The notes below the pieces were generated by a model that searched no databases, was not told where the DNA came from, and saw only the letters and a list, made by a program, of their open reading frames with translations. DNA of 37,866 bases, taken from NCBI GenBank assembly GCA_910577685.1, contig CAJTOH010000035.1, forward strand, positions 1-37,866, in the 5' to 3' direction. Positions 17,988 to 26,241 of this stretch are shown one piece after another (the stretch's first letter is position 1; each line of letters opens with the position of its first letter). This DNA is from an uncultured Dorea sp. (lineage in GTDB: Bacteria; Bacillota; Clostridia; Lachnospirales; Lachnospiraceae). The position numbers and the translations under genes are program-made.

Positions 17988-20188
17988 GTGTGAAAGACGG
18001 TATTATTCTTGGAAAACGATATGAGGTGCTGAGTAAGGTCGGCGCAGGCGGGATGGCAGATGTGTATAAAGGCCGCGACCGTATGCTGAACCGTTACGTG
18101 GCGATCAAAGTTTTGAAGAAGGAATACAAAGAGGATGAGAATTTTGTGCGTAAATTTCGTTCGGAAGCTCAGGCTGCGGCAGGTTTAATCCATCCGAATA
18201 TTGTCAACGTATACGACGTCGGCGAGGACAGAGGCCTGTACTATATGGTAATGGAGCTTGTCGAGGGAATCACGCTGAAAGAATATATAGAGAAAAAGGG
18301 CAGACTATCCCATAAAGAAGTCATCAGTATAGCGATCCAGATGTGTACCGGAGTTGGGATTGCACATGCGTCGGACATTATCCACAGGGATATTAAGCCG
18401 CAGAACATAATCATTTCCAAAGAGGGAAAGGTGAAGGTGACAGATTTCGGAATTGCCAAGGCTACTACGTCCAATACGGTTAGTTCCAACGCCATGGGTT
18501 CTGTCCACTACACGTCGCCGGAGCAGGCGAGGGGCGGTTTCAGCGACCAGAGGAGCGACATCTATTCGGTTGGTATCACCCTCTATGAGATGGTGACGGG
18601 TCAGGTTCCTTTTGACGGAGAGTCTACGGTGTCCGTAGCGATCAAGCACCTGCAGGAGGAGATTACGCCTCCGTCCGAGCTTGTGCCGGATATCCCCTAC
18701 AGTCTGGAAAGGATCATTTTGAAATGTACGCAGAAAAACAGTGAGCGCAGATATCGGAACACGGATGAACTGATTCAGGATCTGAAACGCTCTCTGGTGG
18801 ATCCTAACGGGGATTTTGTGGTAATTCCGCCCCTTCGCAGTATGAATACGGTGATCATCACCGGAGACGAACTGGATGATATCCGGAGCTGCGATGATGA
18901 TTATGACGAGTATGGGGAAGACGATTACGATAGCAGCGGCGGATACGGCGACCGCGATGAGTACGGCGGCGATTATGGGACAGATCATGACTATGACGAC
19001 TATGACAGAGATCATGACTACGACGACGACTATGACAGAGACCATGACTATGACGACTACGATGACGGAGACCATGACTACGACGACGACCGCGACTACG
19101 ATGACGACGGATTTGACGACGAGGATTATGATTCTCGCGGAAGAAGGCGCAGGGATTCCGACGGTGTGAATCCCCGTATGAACAGGGTCATGAAGATTCT
19201 GACGATTGTAGTTGCTGTGATTATTGTATTTATCCTGATCTTTGTGATTGGGAAAGCGGCGGGATTATTCAAATTCACGCCGTCCCTTAAGACGGAGACG
19301 AAGGAAGAGGATAAGGTGAAGGTTCCCAATATTGTAGGAAAGCCGGAGGAGGAAGCAAAGAAAGAGCTGAACGAAATGGGGCTGGGATTCAGGGTAGACA
19401 AGCGCGAGGAATCCAACAAGTATGAAGAAGGAACAGTTTCGGAGCAGAAGATCGAAGCAGGCAAGAAGGTAGATAAGAATACGATGATTCTGGTGGTGGT
19501 AAGCTCCGGGCTTATAGGCAAAGAGATCGAAGTGCCGGATGTCAAAGGACACAATGAGAGCGAGGCACATAGTATGCTGACTCAGGCGGGCTTCAAGAAG
19601 ATTACCTCAGAGTTTGTATTCAGCGATACCGTAGCGGAAGGAGACGTAGTCGAGACGACCCCGGCTGCACGCGCTAAGGCGACGGAGGAGACGCAGATTG
19701 TGATGAAGGTCAGCAAAGGCGCGGAGAAGAAGACGGTTCCGAATGTTATCGGATACGCAGACGCAGACGCACAGAAGGCGATTGTGGAAGCAGGGCTTAA
19801 TGTAGGTACGGTGACCTATGATTACCACGACAGCGTTCCGGAAGGCCAGGTGGTTTCTCAGAGCGTGGAAGGCGGCAAGAAGGTAGCGGCGGGTACGTCC
19901 GTCGGACTGGTTGTCAGCCAGGGACCGAAACCGCCGGAGCAGGTGGGCGTGCCGCCGGTGACCAATACCAGTCTGGAGAATGCGAAACAGCTTCTTAGGA
20001 ACGCCGGACTCCAGATCGGAAATGTGTCTTACCAGAACCATGATTCGATTCAATCGGGATATGTTATTAGCTGTGACCCGGGCGTGGGAAGCAGTGTGGA
20101 TGAAGGAACGTCCGTAAGCCTTCTGGTCAGTCAGGGGCCGGCGCAGTCGGTTCCGGGACCGGACGACAACAATTCATCCGAGGAGTAG
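17984..20188 (+). CDS. prkC: PASTA-domain Ser/Thr kinase PrkC with Asp/Tyr-rich linker
   Basis: A 734-aa membrane kinase sensing peptidoglycan fragments. The kinase domain covers about residues 12-275, with VGAGGMADVYKG, K42-region AIKVLKK, HRD 134-136 and DFG 154-156. A juxtamembrane segment (about residues 303-390) is almost entirely Asp, Tyr, Gly and a few His/Arg in DHDYDD-type repeats, followed by a basic patch (RGRRRRD). One membrane helix lies at about 405-425. Four extracellular PASTA domains follow from about residue 445 (opening with VPNIVG, VPDVKG, VPNVIG and VPPVTN) to the C-terminus. Kinase, helix and PASTA layout are standard; the long DY-rich cytoplasmic linker is unusual. It is coupled to prpC by ATGA. 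Confidence 0.93.
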   Translation: MSVKDGIILGKRYEVLSKVGAGGMADVYKGRDRMLNRYVAIKVLKKEYKEDENFVRKFRSEAQAAAGLIHPNIVNVYDVGEDRGLYYMVMELVEGITLKEYIEKKGRLSHKEVISIAIQMCTGVGIAHASDIIHRDIKPQNIIISKEGKVKVTDFGIAKATTSNTVSSNAMGSVHYTSPEQARGGFSDQRSDIYSVGITLYEMVTGQVPFDGESTVSVAIKHLQEEITPPSELVPDIPYSLERIILKCTQKNSERRYRNTDELIQDLKRSLVDPNGDFVVIPPLRSMNTVIITGDELDDIRSCDDDYDEYGEDDYDSSGGYGDRDEYGGDYGTDHDYDDYDRDHDYDDDYDRDHDYDDYDDGDHDYDDDRDYDDDGFDDEDYDSRGRRRRDSDGVNPRMNRVMKILTIVVAVIIVFILIFVIGKAAGLFKFTPSLKTETKEEDKVKVPNIVGKPEEEAKKELNEMGLGFRVDKREESNKYEEGTVSEQKIEAGKKVDKNTMILVVVSSGLIGKEIEVPDVKGHNESEAHSMLTQAGFKKITSEFVFSDTVAEGDVVETTPAARAKATEETQIVMKVSKGAEKKTVPNVIGYADADAQKAIVEAGLNVGTVTYDYHDSVPEGQVVSQSVEGGKKVAAGTSVGLVVSQGPKPPEQVGVPPVTNTSLENAKQLLRNAGLQIGNVSYQNHDSIQSGYVISCDPGVGSSVDEGTSVSLLVSQGPAQSVPGPDDNNSSEE
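18893..19134 (+). repeat. Degenerate GAY-rich repeat encoding Asp/Tyr tract in prkC
   Basis: Low-complexity DNA built from GAC/GAT and TAC/TAT codons, with recurrent units reading GATCATGACTATGACGAC or close variants at about 18981-19090. Codon wobble has diverged, so the protein repeat seems selected or old rather than a fresh slippage tract. Confidence 0.8.
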
Positions 20189-20196
20189 AGACGCTT

Positions 20197-21075
20197 ATGC
20201 AGGGGAAGATTGTGAAAGGAATTGCCGGATTCTACTACGTACACGTAGTAGAATCCGGTGTTTATGAATGTAAGGCAAAAGGGATTTTCCGCAAAGAGAA
20301 GGTCAAGCCTTTAGTGGGAGACAATGTAGAGATTGAAGTATTGGATGAAGGGGAAAAGACCGGCAATATTATCCGGATTTTCCCAAGGAGCAGCGAATTA
20401 ATCCGTCCGGCGGTCGCGAATATCGATCAGGCTTTGGTGGTATTCGCCGTGGTTAGTCCAATGCCCCATTACAACCTCTTGGATCGTTTTCTGGTTATGA
20501 TGGAGAGAAAAGGGATTCCGGCGGTCTTGTGTTTTAATAAAACGGACATTGCAGATCAGACGCAGATTGACGAGATTGAGGCGATATATAGACAATGCGG
20601 GTATCCCTTGCTGTTTGTCAGCGCTTTGGACGGGAAGAATATAGACTGCGTCAGAGAGGTTCTGAAAGGGAAGACGACAGCCATAGCCGGACCGTCCGGC
20701 GTCGGAAAATCCTCTTTGATCAACGGGCTTACGCCTGAAGCGAATATGGAGACCGGTTCTATCAGCCGGAAGATTGAGAGAGGGAAGCATACGACAAGAC
20801 ATTCGGAGTTATTTCCGATTGACGGGGATTCCTATATAATGGACACGCCGGGATTTAGCTCCCTGTATGTCAATGATTTTGATAAGGAAGAGCTTAGGCT
20901 GTATTTCCCGGAGTTTATCCGGTATGAAGGGACGTGCCGGTTTCACGGGTGCGGCCATGTGCATGAACCGGGGTGTATGGTAAGGGATGCGGTGGAGGAG
21001 GGGAGAGTTCATCCTGTACGGTATCGGAACTATACGGAGATGTATGAAGAGTTGAAGAATAGGAGGAAGTATTGA
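20197..21075 (+). CDS. rsgA: Ribosome small-subunit GTPase RsgA
   Basis: A 292-aa circularly permuted GTPase for late 30S maturation. N-terminal OB fold (residues 1-65), then G motifs in permuted order: NKTD (G4), SALDG (G5), GPSGVGKSSLING (G1), TTRHSEL (G2) and DTPGF (G3). The C-terminal zinc finger is CRFHGCGHVHEPGC. The codons for residues 10-21 contain a perfect hairpin (20225-20258). It lies 8 nt after prkC, as is usual in Firmicutes. Confidence 0.95.
   Translation: MQGKIVKGIAGFYYVHVVESGVYECKAKGIFRKEKVKPLVGDNVEIEVLDEGEKTGNIIRIFPRSSELIRPAVANIDQALVVFAVVSPMPHYNLLDRFLVMMERKGIPAVLCFNKTDIADQTQIDEIEAIYRQCGYPLLFVSALDGKNIDCVREVLKGKTTAIAGPSGVGKSSLINGLTPEANMETGSISRKIERGKHTTRHSELFPIDGDSYIMDTPGFSSLYVNDFDKEELRLYFPEFIRYEGTCRFHGCGHVHEPGCMVRDAVEEGRVHPVRYRNYTEMYEELKNRRKY
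20225..20258 (+). repeat. Perfect 16-bp inverted repeat inside rsgA 5' coding region
   Basis: The arms CCGGATTCTACTACGT (20225-20240) and its exact complement (20243-20258) are separated by 2 nt, starting 28 nt after the rsgA ATG. The mRNA would fold into a very stable stem just downstream of the initiation site. No T-run follows, so it is not a terminator. Confidence 0.9.
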
Positions 21076-21077
21076 GT

Positions 21078-21740
21078 ATGAACTACATATTGGCTCCGTC
21101 GATTCTGGCGGCAGACTTTAAAGAGCTTGGAAATGAAATGAAAAAGACAGAGGAAAATGGGGCTGAGTATCTTCATTTTGATGTGATGGACGGCATGTTT
21201 GTGCCGAGCATATCCTTCGGCATGCCGGTGCTTGCTTCTATTCACAAAGTGACGAACCAGGTAATGGACGTACACTTAATGGTGCAGGAACCTATCAGGT
21301 ATATTGAAGATTTTCAGAAAGCCGGCGCAGATCTGGTGACAATCCATCTTGAGGCCTGCAGGGATGTGAAAGAGACCATAGAGAAGATTCGCCTTTGCGG
21401 GTTAAAGGCGGGGCTGTCCATCTGTCCGGAGACGGAAGCAGAGGCGGTAAAGCCCTATCTGAAGGATGTAGACATGGTTCTGGTCATGAGCGTTCATCCG
21501 GGGTTCGGCGGGCAGAAGTTTATTAAGGAATCGCTGGATAAGATCCGAAAGATCCGTCAGTTGGCAGACGAGCAGGGCCTTGATCTTGATATTGAAGTGG
21601 ACGGAGGAATCTATCTGTCCAACGTACGGGAAGTTCTGGAAGCAGGAGCTAATGTGATCGTTGCTGGATCCGCCGTATTCGGGGGAGATCCGGGGAAGAA
21701 CACGAAAGATTTTATGGAGATATTGAGAGAATATGAGTAA
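21078..21740 (+). CDS. rpe: Ribulose-phosphate 3-epimerase
   Basis: A 220-aa TIM-barrel enzyme interconverting ribulose-5-P and xylulose-5-P in the pentose phosphate pathway. Motifs: APSILAADF, DVMDGMFVPSISFG, VHLMV, MSVHPGFGGQKF and DGGI. ATG 21078 gives the conserved start; an in-frame TTG at 21072 sits closer to AGGAGG (21061-21066) and could be used instead. It overlaps thiN by 8 nt. Confidence 0.94.
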   Translation: MNYILAPSILAADFKELGNEMKKTEENGAEYLHFDVMDGMFVPSISFGMPVLASIHKVTNQVMDVHLMVQEPIRYIEDFQKAGADLVTIHLEACRDVKETIEKIRLCGLKAGLSICPETEAEAVKPYLKDVDMVLVMSVHPGFGGQKFIKESLDKIRKIRQLADEQGLDLDIEVDGGIYLSNVREVLEAGANVIVAGSAVFGGDPGKNTKDFMEILREYE

Positions 21741-22404
21741 AAAAAGTATCATTATCAGTGGCGGAGAGTTGGATGAGGCATTGACGCTGTCTGTTTTGAA
21801 GAGACAGAAGGAGCAATGTGTGATCGCAGTAGACCGTGGTGTGGAATTTTTATACTATCATAAGATCATGCCCGATTATATTGTAGGGGATTTTGACAGC
21901 GCCAGAGAGGAGATCCGGGATTATTACAAGAACGAGACGAATGTCCCTATCCGGGAGTATAATCCTGTAAAGGATGCTTCGGATACGGAGATTGCAATCA
22001 GGCTTGCCATGACCCTTGGCTGCAAAGAGATGATTATTCTGGGCGCGACAGGCGGCAGAATAGATCATCTGTGGGCAAATGTGCAGAGTCTCATGATTCC
22101 GTATAAGGCCGGAATTAACGCGAAGATTCTTGACAGTCAGAACCTGATTACTATCATAGGCGGCGGTGAGACGCATATCCGGAGAAGCGAATCCTTTGGG
22201 GAATACTTTTCAGTATTTCCGCTGGGGGAGGAGGTGTTTGGCTTCAATATCAGCGGCGCGAAGTATCCGCTGCGGAACCATACGCTGACGCCCTATAACA
22301 GTCTGTGCGTGAGCAATCAGATTGCGGAAGGAGAAGATGAAGCCGTGGTTAGTTTCCCGTCCGGTCAGGTGATTTTGATGGAGACGCGGGATAAGAAAGG
22401 GTAA
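21733..22404 (+). CDS. thiN: Thiamine pyrophosphokinase
   Basis: A 223-aa enzyme that converts thiamine to thiamine diphosphate with ATP. Family motifs are AVDRGVEFL, DYIVGDFDS (metal/ATP Asp residues), KDASDTEIAI and GATGGRIDHLWAN. The rsgA-rpe-thiN order is standard in Firmicutes. No TPP riboswitch is apparent, consistent with a housekeeping operon position. Confidence 0.92.
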   Translation: MSKKSIIISGGELDEALTLSVLKRQKEQCVIAVDRGVEFLYYHKIMPDYIVGDFDSAREEIRDYYKNETNVPIREYNPVKDASDTEIAIRLAMTLGCKEMIILGATGGRIDHLWANVQSLMIPYKAGINAKILDSQNLITIIGGGETHIRRSESFGEYFSVFPLGEEVFGFNISGAKYPLRNHTLTPYNSLCVSNQIAEGEDEAVVSFPSGQVILMETRDKKG

Positions 22405-22414
22405 TATATATAAG

Positions 22415-22443
22415 TTGAGGGAAGACAGGTGATGTGATACAAT
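22415..22443 (+). promoter_or_regulatory. Promoter of ychF
   Basis: TTGAGG (22415-22420), a 17-nt spacer and TACAAT (22438-22443), followed by a leader of about 50 nt to the ychF ATG. Confidence 0.6.
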
Positions 22444-22499
22444 TAACAGTTGTGTATACACTGAGAGGAATCCCTGAAAATAAGGAGATGTGGATAGAT

Positions 22500-23600
22500 A
22501 TGAAATTAGGTATTGTTGGGCTGCCCAATGTAGGGAAAAGTACATTGTTTAATTCATTAACTAAGGCGGGAGCGGAGTCCGCAAATTATCCGTTCTGCAC
22601 GATCGACCCCAATGTAGGCGTCGTAACCGTGCCGGATGAGAGGCTGGACGTGCTGGGCGAGATGTATCATACGAAGAAGATCATACCGGCCGCCATTGAA
22701 TTCGTAGATATCGCAGGACTGGTGAAGGGAGCGTCCAAAGGCGAGGGTCTTGGGAATCAGTTTTTGGCGAATATCCGTGAGGTGGACGCCATCGTCCACG
22801 TAGTAAGGTGTTTCGAGGACAGTAATATTGTCCATGTGGACGGCAGTATTAACCCGCTGAGGGATATTGAGACGATCAATTTTGAGCTGATCTTTTCGGA
22901 TCTGGAGATATTGGAGCGCCGCATCGCCAAGACGGCGAAGGTGGCGAGGAATGACAAGACGGCGGCAAAGGAGCTGGCGCTTTTAGAGAAGATTAAGGAG
23001 CATCTGGAAGAGGGAAAGCTGGCGAAGACATTTGCAGGCGCGGAAGACGAGGAAGAAGAGGCGTGGCTTTCCGGCTATAATCTGCTCACTTACAAGCCGG
23101 TAATCTATGCTGCGAATGTGGCGGAGGACGACTTGGCGGACGACGGAACAACGAATGAGGGAGTACGGACTGTGCGGGAGTATGCGAAGGAGGAACAAAG
23201 CGAGGTATTCGTAGTATGCGCGCAGATTGAGCAGGAGATTGCCGAGCTTGAGGATGATGAGAAGAAGATGTTTTTAGAGGATCTTGGATTATCCGAGTCA
23301 GGTCTTGAAAAGCTGATAAAGGCGAGCTACAGTCTTCTTGGGCTGATCAGTTACCTGACGGCAGGAGAGCCGGAGGTGCGGGCGTGGACAATCACCGAAG
23401 GAACCAAGGCTCCGCAGGCGGCGGGAAAGATTCATTCTGATTTCGAGAGGGGCTTTATCCGGGCGGAAGTAGTATCCTATGACGACCTGACGGGATGCGG
23501 CAGTCACAGCGCGGCAAAGGAGAAGGGACTTATCAGGCTTGAAGGTAAGGACTATGTTGTGAAGGACGGGGACATTATGCTGTTTAGGTTTAACGTATAG
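22500..23600 (+). CDS. ychF: Redox-regulated ATPase/GTPase YchF (Obg family)
   Basis: A 366-aa OBG-family P-loop protein that binds ribosomes and prefers ATP. The P-loop is GLPNVGKST (residues 7-15), followed by the YchF signature YPFCTIDPNVGVV and G3 DIAGLVKGASKGEGLGNQFL. A coiled-coil insertion lies at about 130-200 and a TGS domain at the C-terminus (ending DGDIMLFRFNV). ATG 22500 gives the conserved MKLGIVGLPNVG start; an in-frame alternative at 22434 would overlap the -10 box. Confidence 0.95.
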   Translation: MKLGIVGLPNVGKSTLFNSLTKAGAESANYPFCTIDPNVGVVTVPDERLDVLGEMYHTKKIIPAAIEFVDIAGLVKGASKGEGLGNQFLANIREVDAIVHVVRCFEDSNIVHVDGSINPLRDIETINFELIFSDLEILERRIAKTAKVARNDKTAAKELALLEKIKEHLEEGKLAKTFAGAEDEEEEAWLSGYNLLTYKPVIYAANVAEDDLADDGTTNEGVRTVREYAKEEQSEVFVVCAQIEQEIAELEDDEKKMFLEDLGLSESGLEKLIKASYSLLGLISYLTAGEPEVRAWTITEGTKAPQAAGKIHSDFERGFIRAEVVSYDDLTGCGSHSAAKEKGLIRLEGKDYVVKDGDIMLFRFNV

Positions 23601-23617
23601 GAAGGATGACTGGAATA

Positions 23618-24478
23618 ATGCACAAAACCATAGATTTTCCCAATATCGGAATTCATTTGAAGTCAGTAGGCGACCACATATCAGTATTTGGGTTTGAGAT
23701 TGCCTATTATGGCATTATCATCGGCATAGGAATCCTTGCGGGGATTCTGATTGCGGCACTTGAGGCAAGACGGACGAAGCAGAATCCGGAGGATTACTAT
23801 GACCTTGCAATTTATGCCGTAATATTTGCGATTATAGGTGCGAGGATTTATTATGTGATTTTCTCATGGGAGATGTATAAAGACAATTTACTCAGTATTT
23901 TCAACATCCGTCAGGGCGGGCTGGCTATCTATGGAGGAGTCATTGCGGCGGTCGTAACCGTGTTCGTATTCGCCCGTATAAAGCATCTGTCGGCTCCGCT
24001 GCTTCTGGATACGGCGGGGCTTGGCCTGGTGGCCGGTCAGATGATCGGACGGTGGGGGAATTTTTTTAACCGGGAGGCATTCGGGGAATATACGGACTCG
24101 CTTTTAGCCATGCGGCTGCCGGTTGACGCCGTGCGCGGGTCGGATATTACGAAGCTTATGCGGGAGAATATAGAGACGGCGGACGGGGTGTCCTATATTC
24201 AGGCTCATCCTACGTTTCTCTACGAGTCTCTGTGGTGTCTGTTAATTTTGATTCTTATGCTTTTATATCGAAAGCATAAGAAATTCAACGGCGAAGTATT
24301 TTTGGTTTATCTGGCTGGGTACGGTTTCGGGCGTTTCTGGATTGAACGGCTTCGAACGGATCAGCTTCTGCTTCCGGGAGCCGGGATACCGGTATCGCAG
24401 CTTCTGGCGGGGGTGTTGGTTGCCGTTTCCGCATTGTTGATTTTTTATAAAAGACGGAAAATGAGATATTTTGACTGA
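23618..24478 (+). CDS. lgt: Prolipoprotein diacylglyceryl transferase
   Basis: A 286-aa membrane enzyme that moves diacylglycerol from phosphatidylglycerol to the lipobox Cys. Seven hydrophobic segments are visible. The Lgt signature is present as GQMIGRWGNFFNREAFGE, together with the HPTFLYESLW motif and a C-terminal GRFWIERLRTDQL. ATG 23618 gives the usual MHKTIDFPNIG start; ATG 23606 is in frame but directly abuts GGAAGG (23600-23605), leaving no spacer. It lies 17 nt after ychF. Confidence 0.93.
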   Translation: MHKTIDFPNIGIHLKSVGDHISVFGFEIAYYGIIIGIGILAGILIAALEARRTKQNPEDYYDLAIYAVIFAIIGARIYYVIFSWEMYKDNLLSIFNIRQGGLAIYGGVIAAVVTVFVFARIKHLSAPLLLDTAGLGLVAGQMIGRWGNFFNREAFGEYTDSLLAMRLPVDAVRGSDITKLMRENIETADGVSYIQAHPTFLYESLWCLLILILMLLYRKHKKFNGEVFLVYLAGYGFGRFWIERLRTDQLLLPGAGIPVSQLLAGVLVAVSALLIFYKRRKMRYFD

Positions 24479-24540
24479 TATTGCAGCCTTACCGTATATG
24501 AAAAGCAGTGTCCGGGATATTTTTAGAGATGGGAAAAGAT

Positions 24541-25062
24541 ATGGTATATTATAGAGATGATAAGATTACGATCCGTGATCTGGAAGGGCCGGATGCGGAA
24601 GTATTTGCGTCTGAGGAGCGCGCTCAGGGATGGGATGCGTCGGCGGATAAATATTATACCCGCTTAAAAGACGCGGCCGAAGGCCGTTCGGTTGCAATGG
24701 CCGCCGAGTATGAAGGCAGGGCGGCGGGGTATATCAACGTCTATCTTGACTGTATAGACGGACCGTTCGTAGGAAAGGGCCTGCCTGAGATCGTGGATTT
24801 CGGGGTTCTGGAAAAATACAGACGGCACGGAGTCGGAGCCAGACTGATGGATGCGGCGGAGGAAGCTGCCGGGAGACATTCGGATTCGGTCTGTCTGGGA
24901 GTGGGGCTGCATCAGGGATATGGAAGCGCCCAGAGGATGTATGTGAAGCGCGGCTATATTCCGGACGGTTCGGGGGTGTGGTACGGAGACAGGATATGCG
25001 AACCATACAAAGATTGCCGTAACGACGACGATCTGGTGTTATACTTTTTAAAAAATTTATAA
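24541..25062 (+). CDS. GNAT family N-acetyltransferase
   Basis: A roughly 173-aa acetyl-CoA-dependent transferase. The acetyl-CoA loop is the RRHGVGARLM segment (R/QxxGxG/A, about residues 88-97), followed by the GYGSAQRMYVKRGY helix typical of GNAT motif B. The substrate is unknown. Start is uncertain: ATG 24541, ATG 24529 and GTG 24508 are all in frame, with only weak purine runs ahead of each. It ends the co-directional run before a strong terminator. Confidence 0.75.
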   Translation: MVYYRDDKITIRDLEGPDAEVFASEERAQGWDASADKYYTRLKDAAEGRSVAMAAEYEGRAAGYINVYLDCIDGPFVGKGLPEIVDFGVLEKYRRHGVGARLMDAAEEAAGRHSDSVCLGVGLHQGYGSAQRMYVKRGYIPDGSGVWYGDRICEPYKDCRNDDDLVLYFLKNL

Positions 25063-25074
25063 ATTAAGTCCGAT

Positions 25075-25119
25075 GGGCTGCCAAGAGCGATATTGCGTTT
25101 TTGGCAGCCCTTTATTTTT
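25075..25119 (+). terminator. Strong intrinsic terminator after the GNAT gene
   Basis: GGGCTGCCAA (25075-25084) pairs exactly with TTGGCAGCCC (25101-25110), followed by TTTATTTTT. It closes the housekeeping region. Confidence 0.85.
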
Positions 25120-25201
25120 AACTTTAAACAGAGTTTAACTGTATTTCATCTGCTAATCATATATAGGGAAACGTATACTTTTTTATAAATTACAAATAAC
25201 T

Positions 25202-25246
25202 AAAGTACCCTCGGCGTATTTAATTCATTTACGCTGAGGGTACTTT
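25202..25246. terminator. Second hairpin in the 25063-25465 intergenic region
   Basis: The arms 25202-25217 and 25231-25246 (AAAGTACCCTCGGCGT and near-complement with one G-T) form a 16-bp stem with a 13-nt loop, flanked by AAA/TTT. It may be a back-up or opposite-strand terminator, or a folded leader of an unseen small RNA. Apart from this and the promoter region, I see no gene in the 400-nt gap. Confidence 0.5.
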
Positions 25247-25336
25247 CACAGATGGAAAGAAGTAACCTGTAATTGTGCAATATTACTAAAAATCTTTGTT
25301 AAAAACATCTCAGAGAATAGTCTGTTTTGAAAAGTT

Positions 25337-25381
25337 TGAAAGTATTTTCAGAACTATACGAAGCTATTGAAAATAAATTCA
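25337..25381. promoter_or_regulatory. Two TGAAA-N4-TTTCA-like candidate RpiR operators
   Basis: A perfect inverted repeat TGAAA-GTAT-TTTCA at 25337-25350 and a one-mismatch copy TGAAA-ATAA-ATTCA at 25368-25381 start 31 bp apart, about three helical turns. The second overlaps the -35 of the nan promoter. The pairing and the RpiR gene in the operon suggest autoregulated repression, which is inference. Confidence 0.45.
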
Positions 25382-25395
25382 CAAATAAGTATACT
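25367..25395 (+). promoter_or_regulatory. Promoter of the nan-nag operon
   Basis: TTGAAA (25367-25372), exactly 17 nt, then TATACT (25390-25395), about 70 nt before the nanE ATG. Confidence 0.75.
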
Positions 25396-25465
25396 GTGTG
25401 GCAGACACTACACTAGAAAACATACAGGGCAGCAAACTTTTACGCAGCGGGAAAGGAGCAGGAAT

Positions 25466-26155
25466 ATGAAAGAATGTGCAGAACAATTGAAAGGCAGGCT
25501 GGTGGTATCATGCCAAGCCCTGCCGGATGAGCCGCTTCATTCATCCTTTATAATGGGACGGATGGCGTTGGCGGCGAAACAGGGAGGAGCGGCCGGAATC
25601 CGGGCAAACACGAAAGAGGATATCCTTGAGATACGGTCGCAGACGTTCCTTCCGATCATCGGAATCGTTAAAAGGGATTACGACGGCAGCGGCGTCTACA
25701 TCACCCCCACGATGAAAGAGATCGACGAGCTTATGGAAGTAAAGCCGGAGATCATCGCTATGGATGCGACCGGAGGATTAAGACCGGGGAATCTGACGCT
25801 GGATGAATTTTTCAGACAAGCGAAAGAGAAGTATCCGGATCAGCTTTGGATGGCGGACTGTTCCACCGTTGAGGAAGCGGTCCATGCGGACGGGCTTGGG
25901 TTCGATTTCATCGGAACAACAATGGTCGGGTACACGGACCAGAGCAGGGGGGACAAGATCGAGGCGAACGATTTTGAGATCATCAGGGAGATCTTAGCGA
26001 AAGTAGAACACAGGGTGATCGCCGAGGGCAATATAGATACGCCTGCGAAGGCGAAAAGAGTTATCGAACTCGGTTCATTCTGCGTGGTGGTCGGGTCGGT
26101 CATCACAAGGCCGCAGTTGATTACAAAGGCTTTTGCGGAAAGTCTTGAAGGATAA
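25466..26155 (+). CDS. nanE: N-acetylmannosamine-6-phosphate 2-epimerase
   Basis: A 229-aa TIM-barrel enzyme converting ManNAc-6-P to GlcNAc-6-P in sialic acid catabolism. NanE landmarks: the RLVVSCQALPDEPLH opening, GIVKRDY, ALDATG-like MDATGGLRP, and the phosphate loop VVGSVITRP near the end. The start is ATG 25466 behind AAAGGAGCAGG; an upstream in-frame TTG is the -35 box itself. First gene of the sialic acid operon. Confidence 0.93.
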   Translation: MKECAEQLKGRLVVSCQALPDEPLHSSFIMGRMALAAKQGGAAGIRANTKEDILEIRSQTFLPIIGIVKRDYDGSGVYITPTMKEIDELMEVKPEIIAMDATGGLRPGNLTLDEFFRQAKEKYPDQLWMADCSTVEEAVHADGLGFDFIGTTMVGYTDQSRGDKIEANDFEIIREILAKVEHRVIAEGNIDTPAKAKRVIELGSFCVVVGSVITRPQLITKAFAESLEG

Positions 26156-26241
26156 AGAATGGGCAAATAGCCGGGACATCATGATTCATGACATAAAGAA
26201 ATGAGAAACGTACAAAATAAGAAAGAAAAGGAGAAAAAGCA

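Noticed and set aside
18305..19075. Minus-strand ORF rich in Val/Ile
   Set aside because: It is the complement of the Asp/Tyr codon repeat in prkC, which produces long Val/Ile runs by chance.
21700..22500. TPP riboswitch near thiN
   Set aside because: thiN overlaps rpe and no riboswitch-like conserved core is visible.
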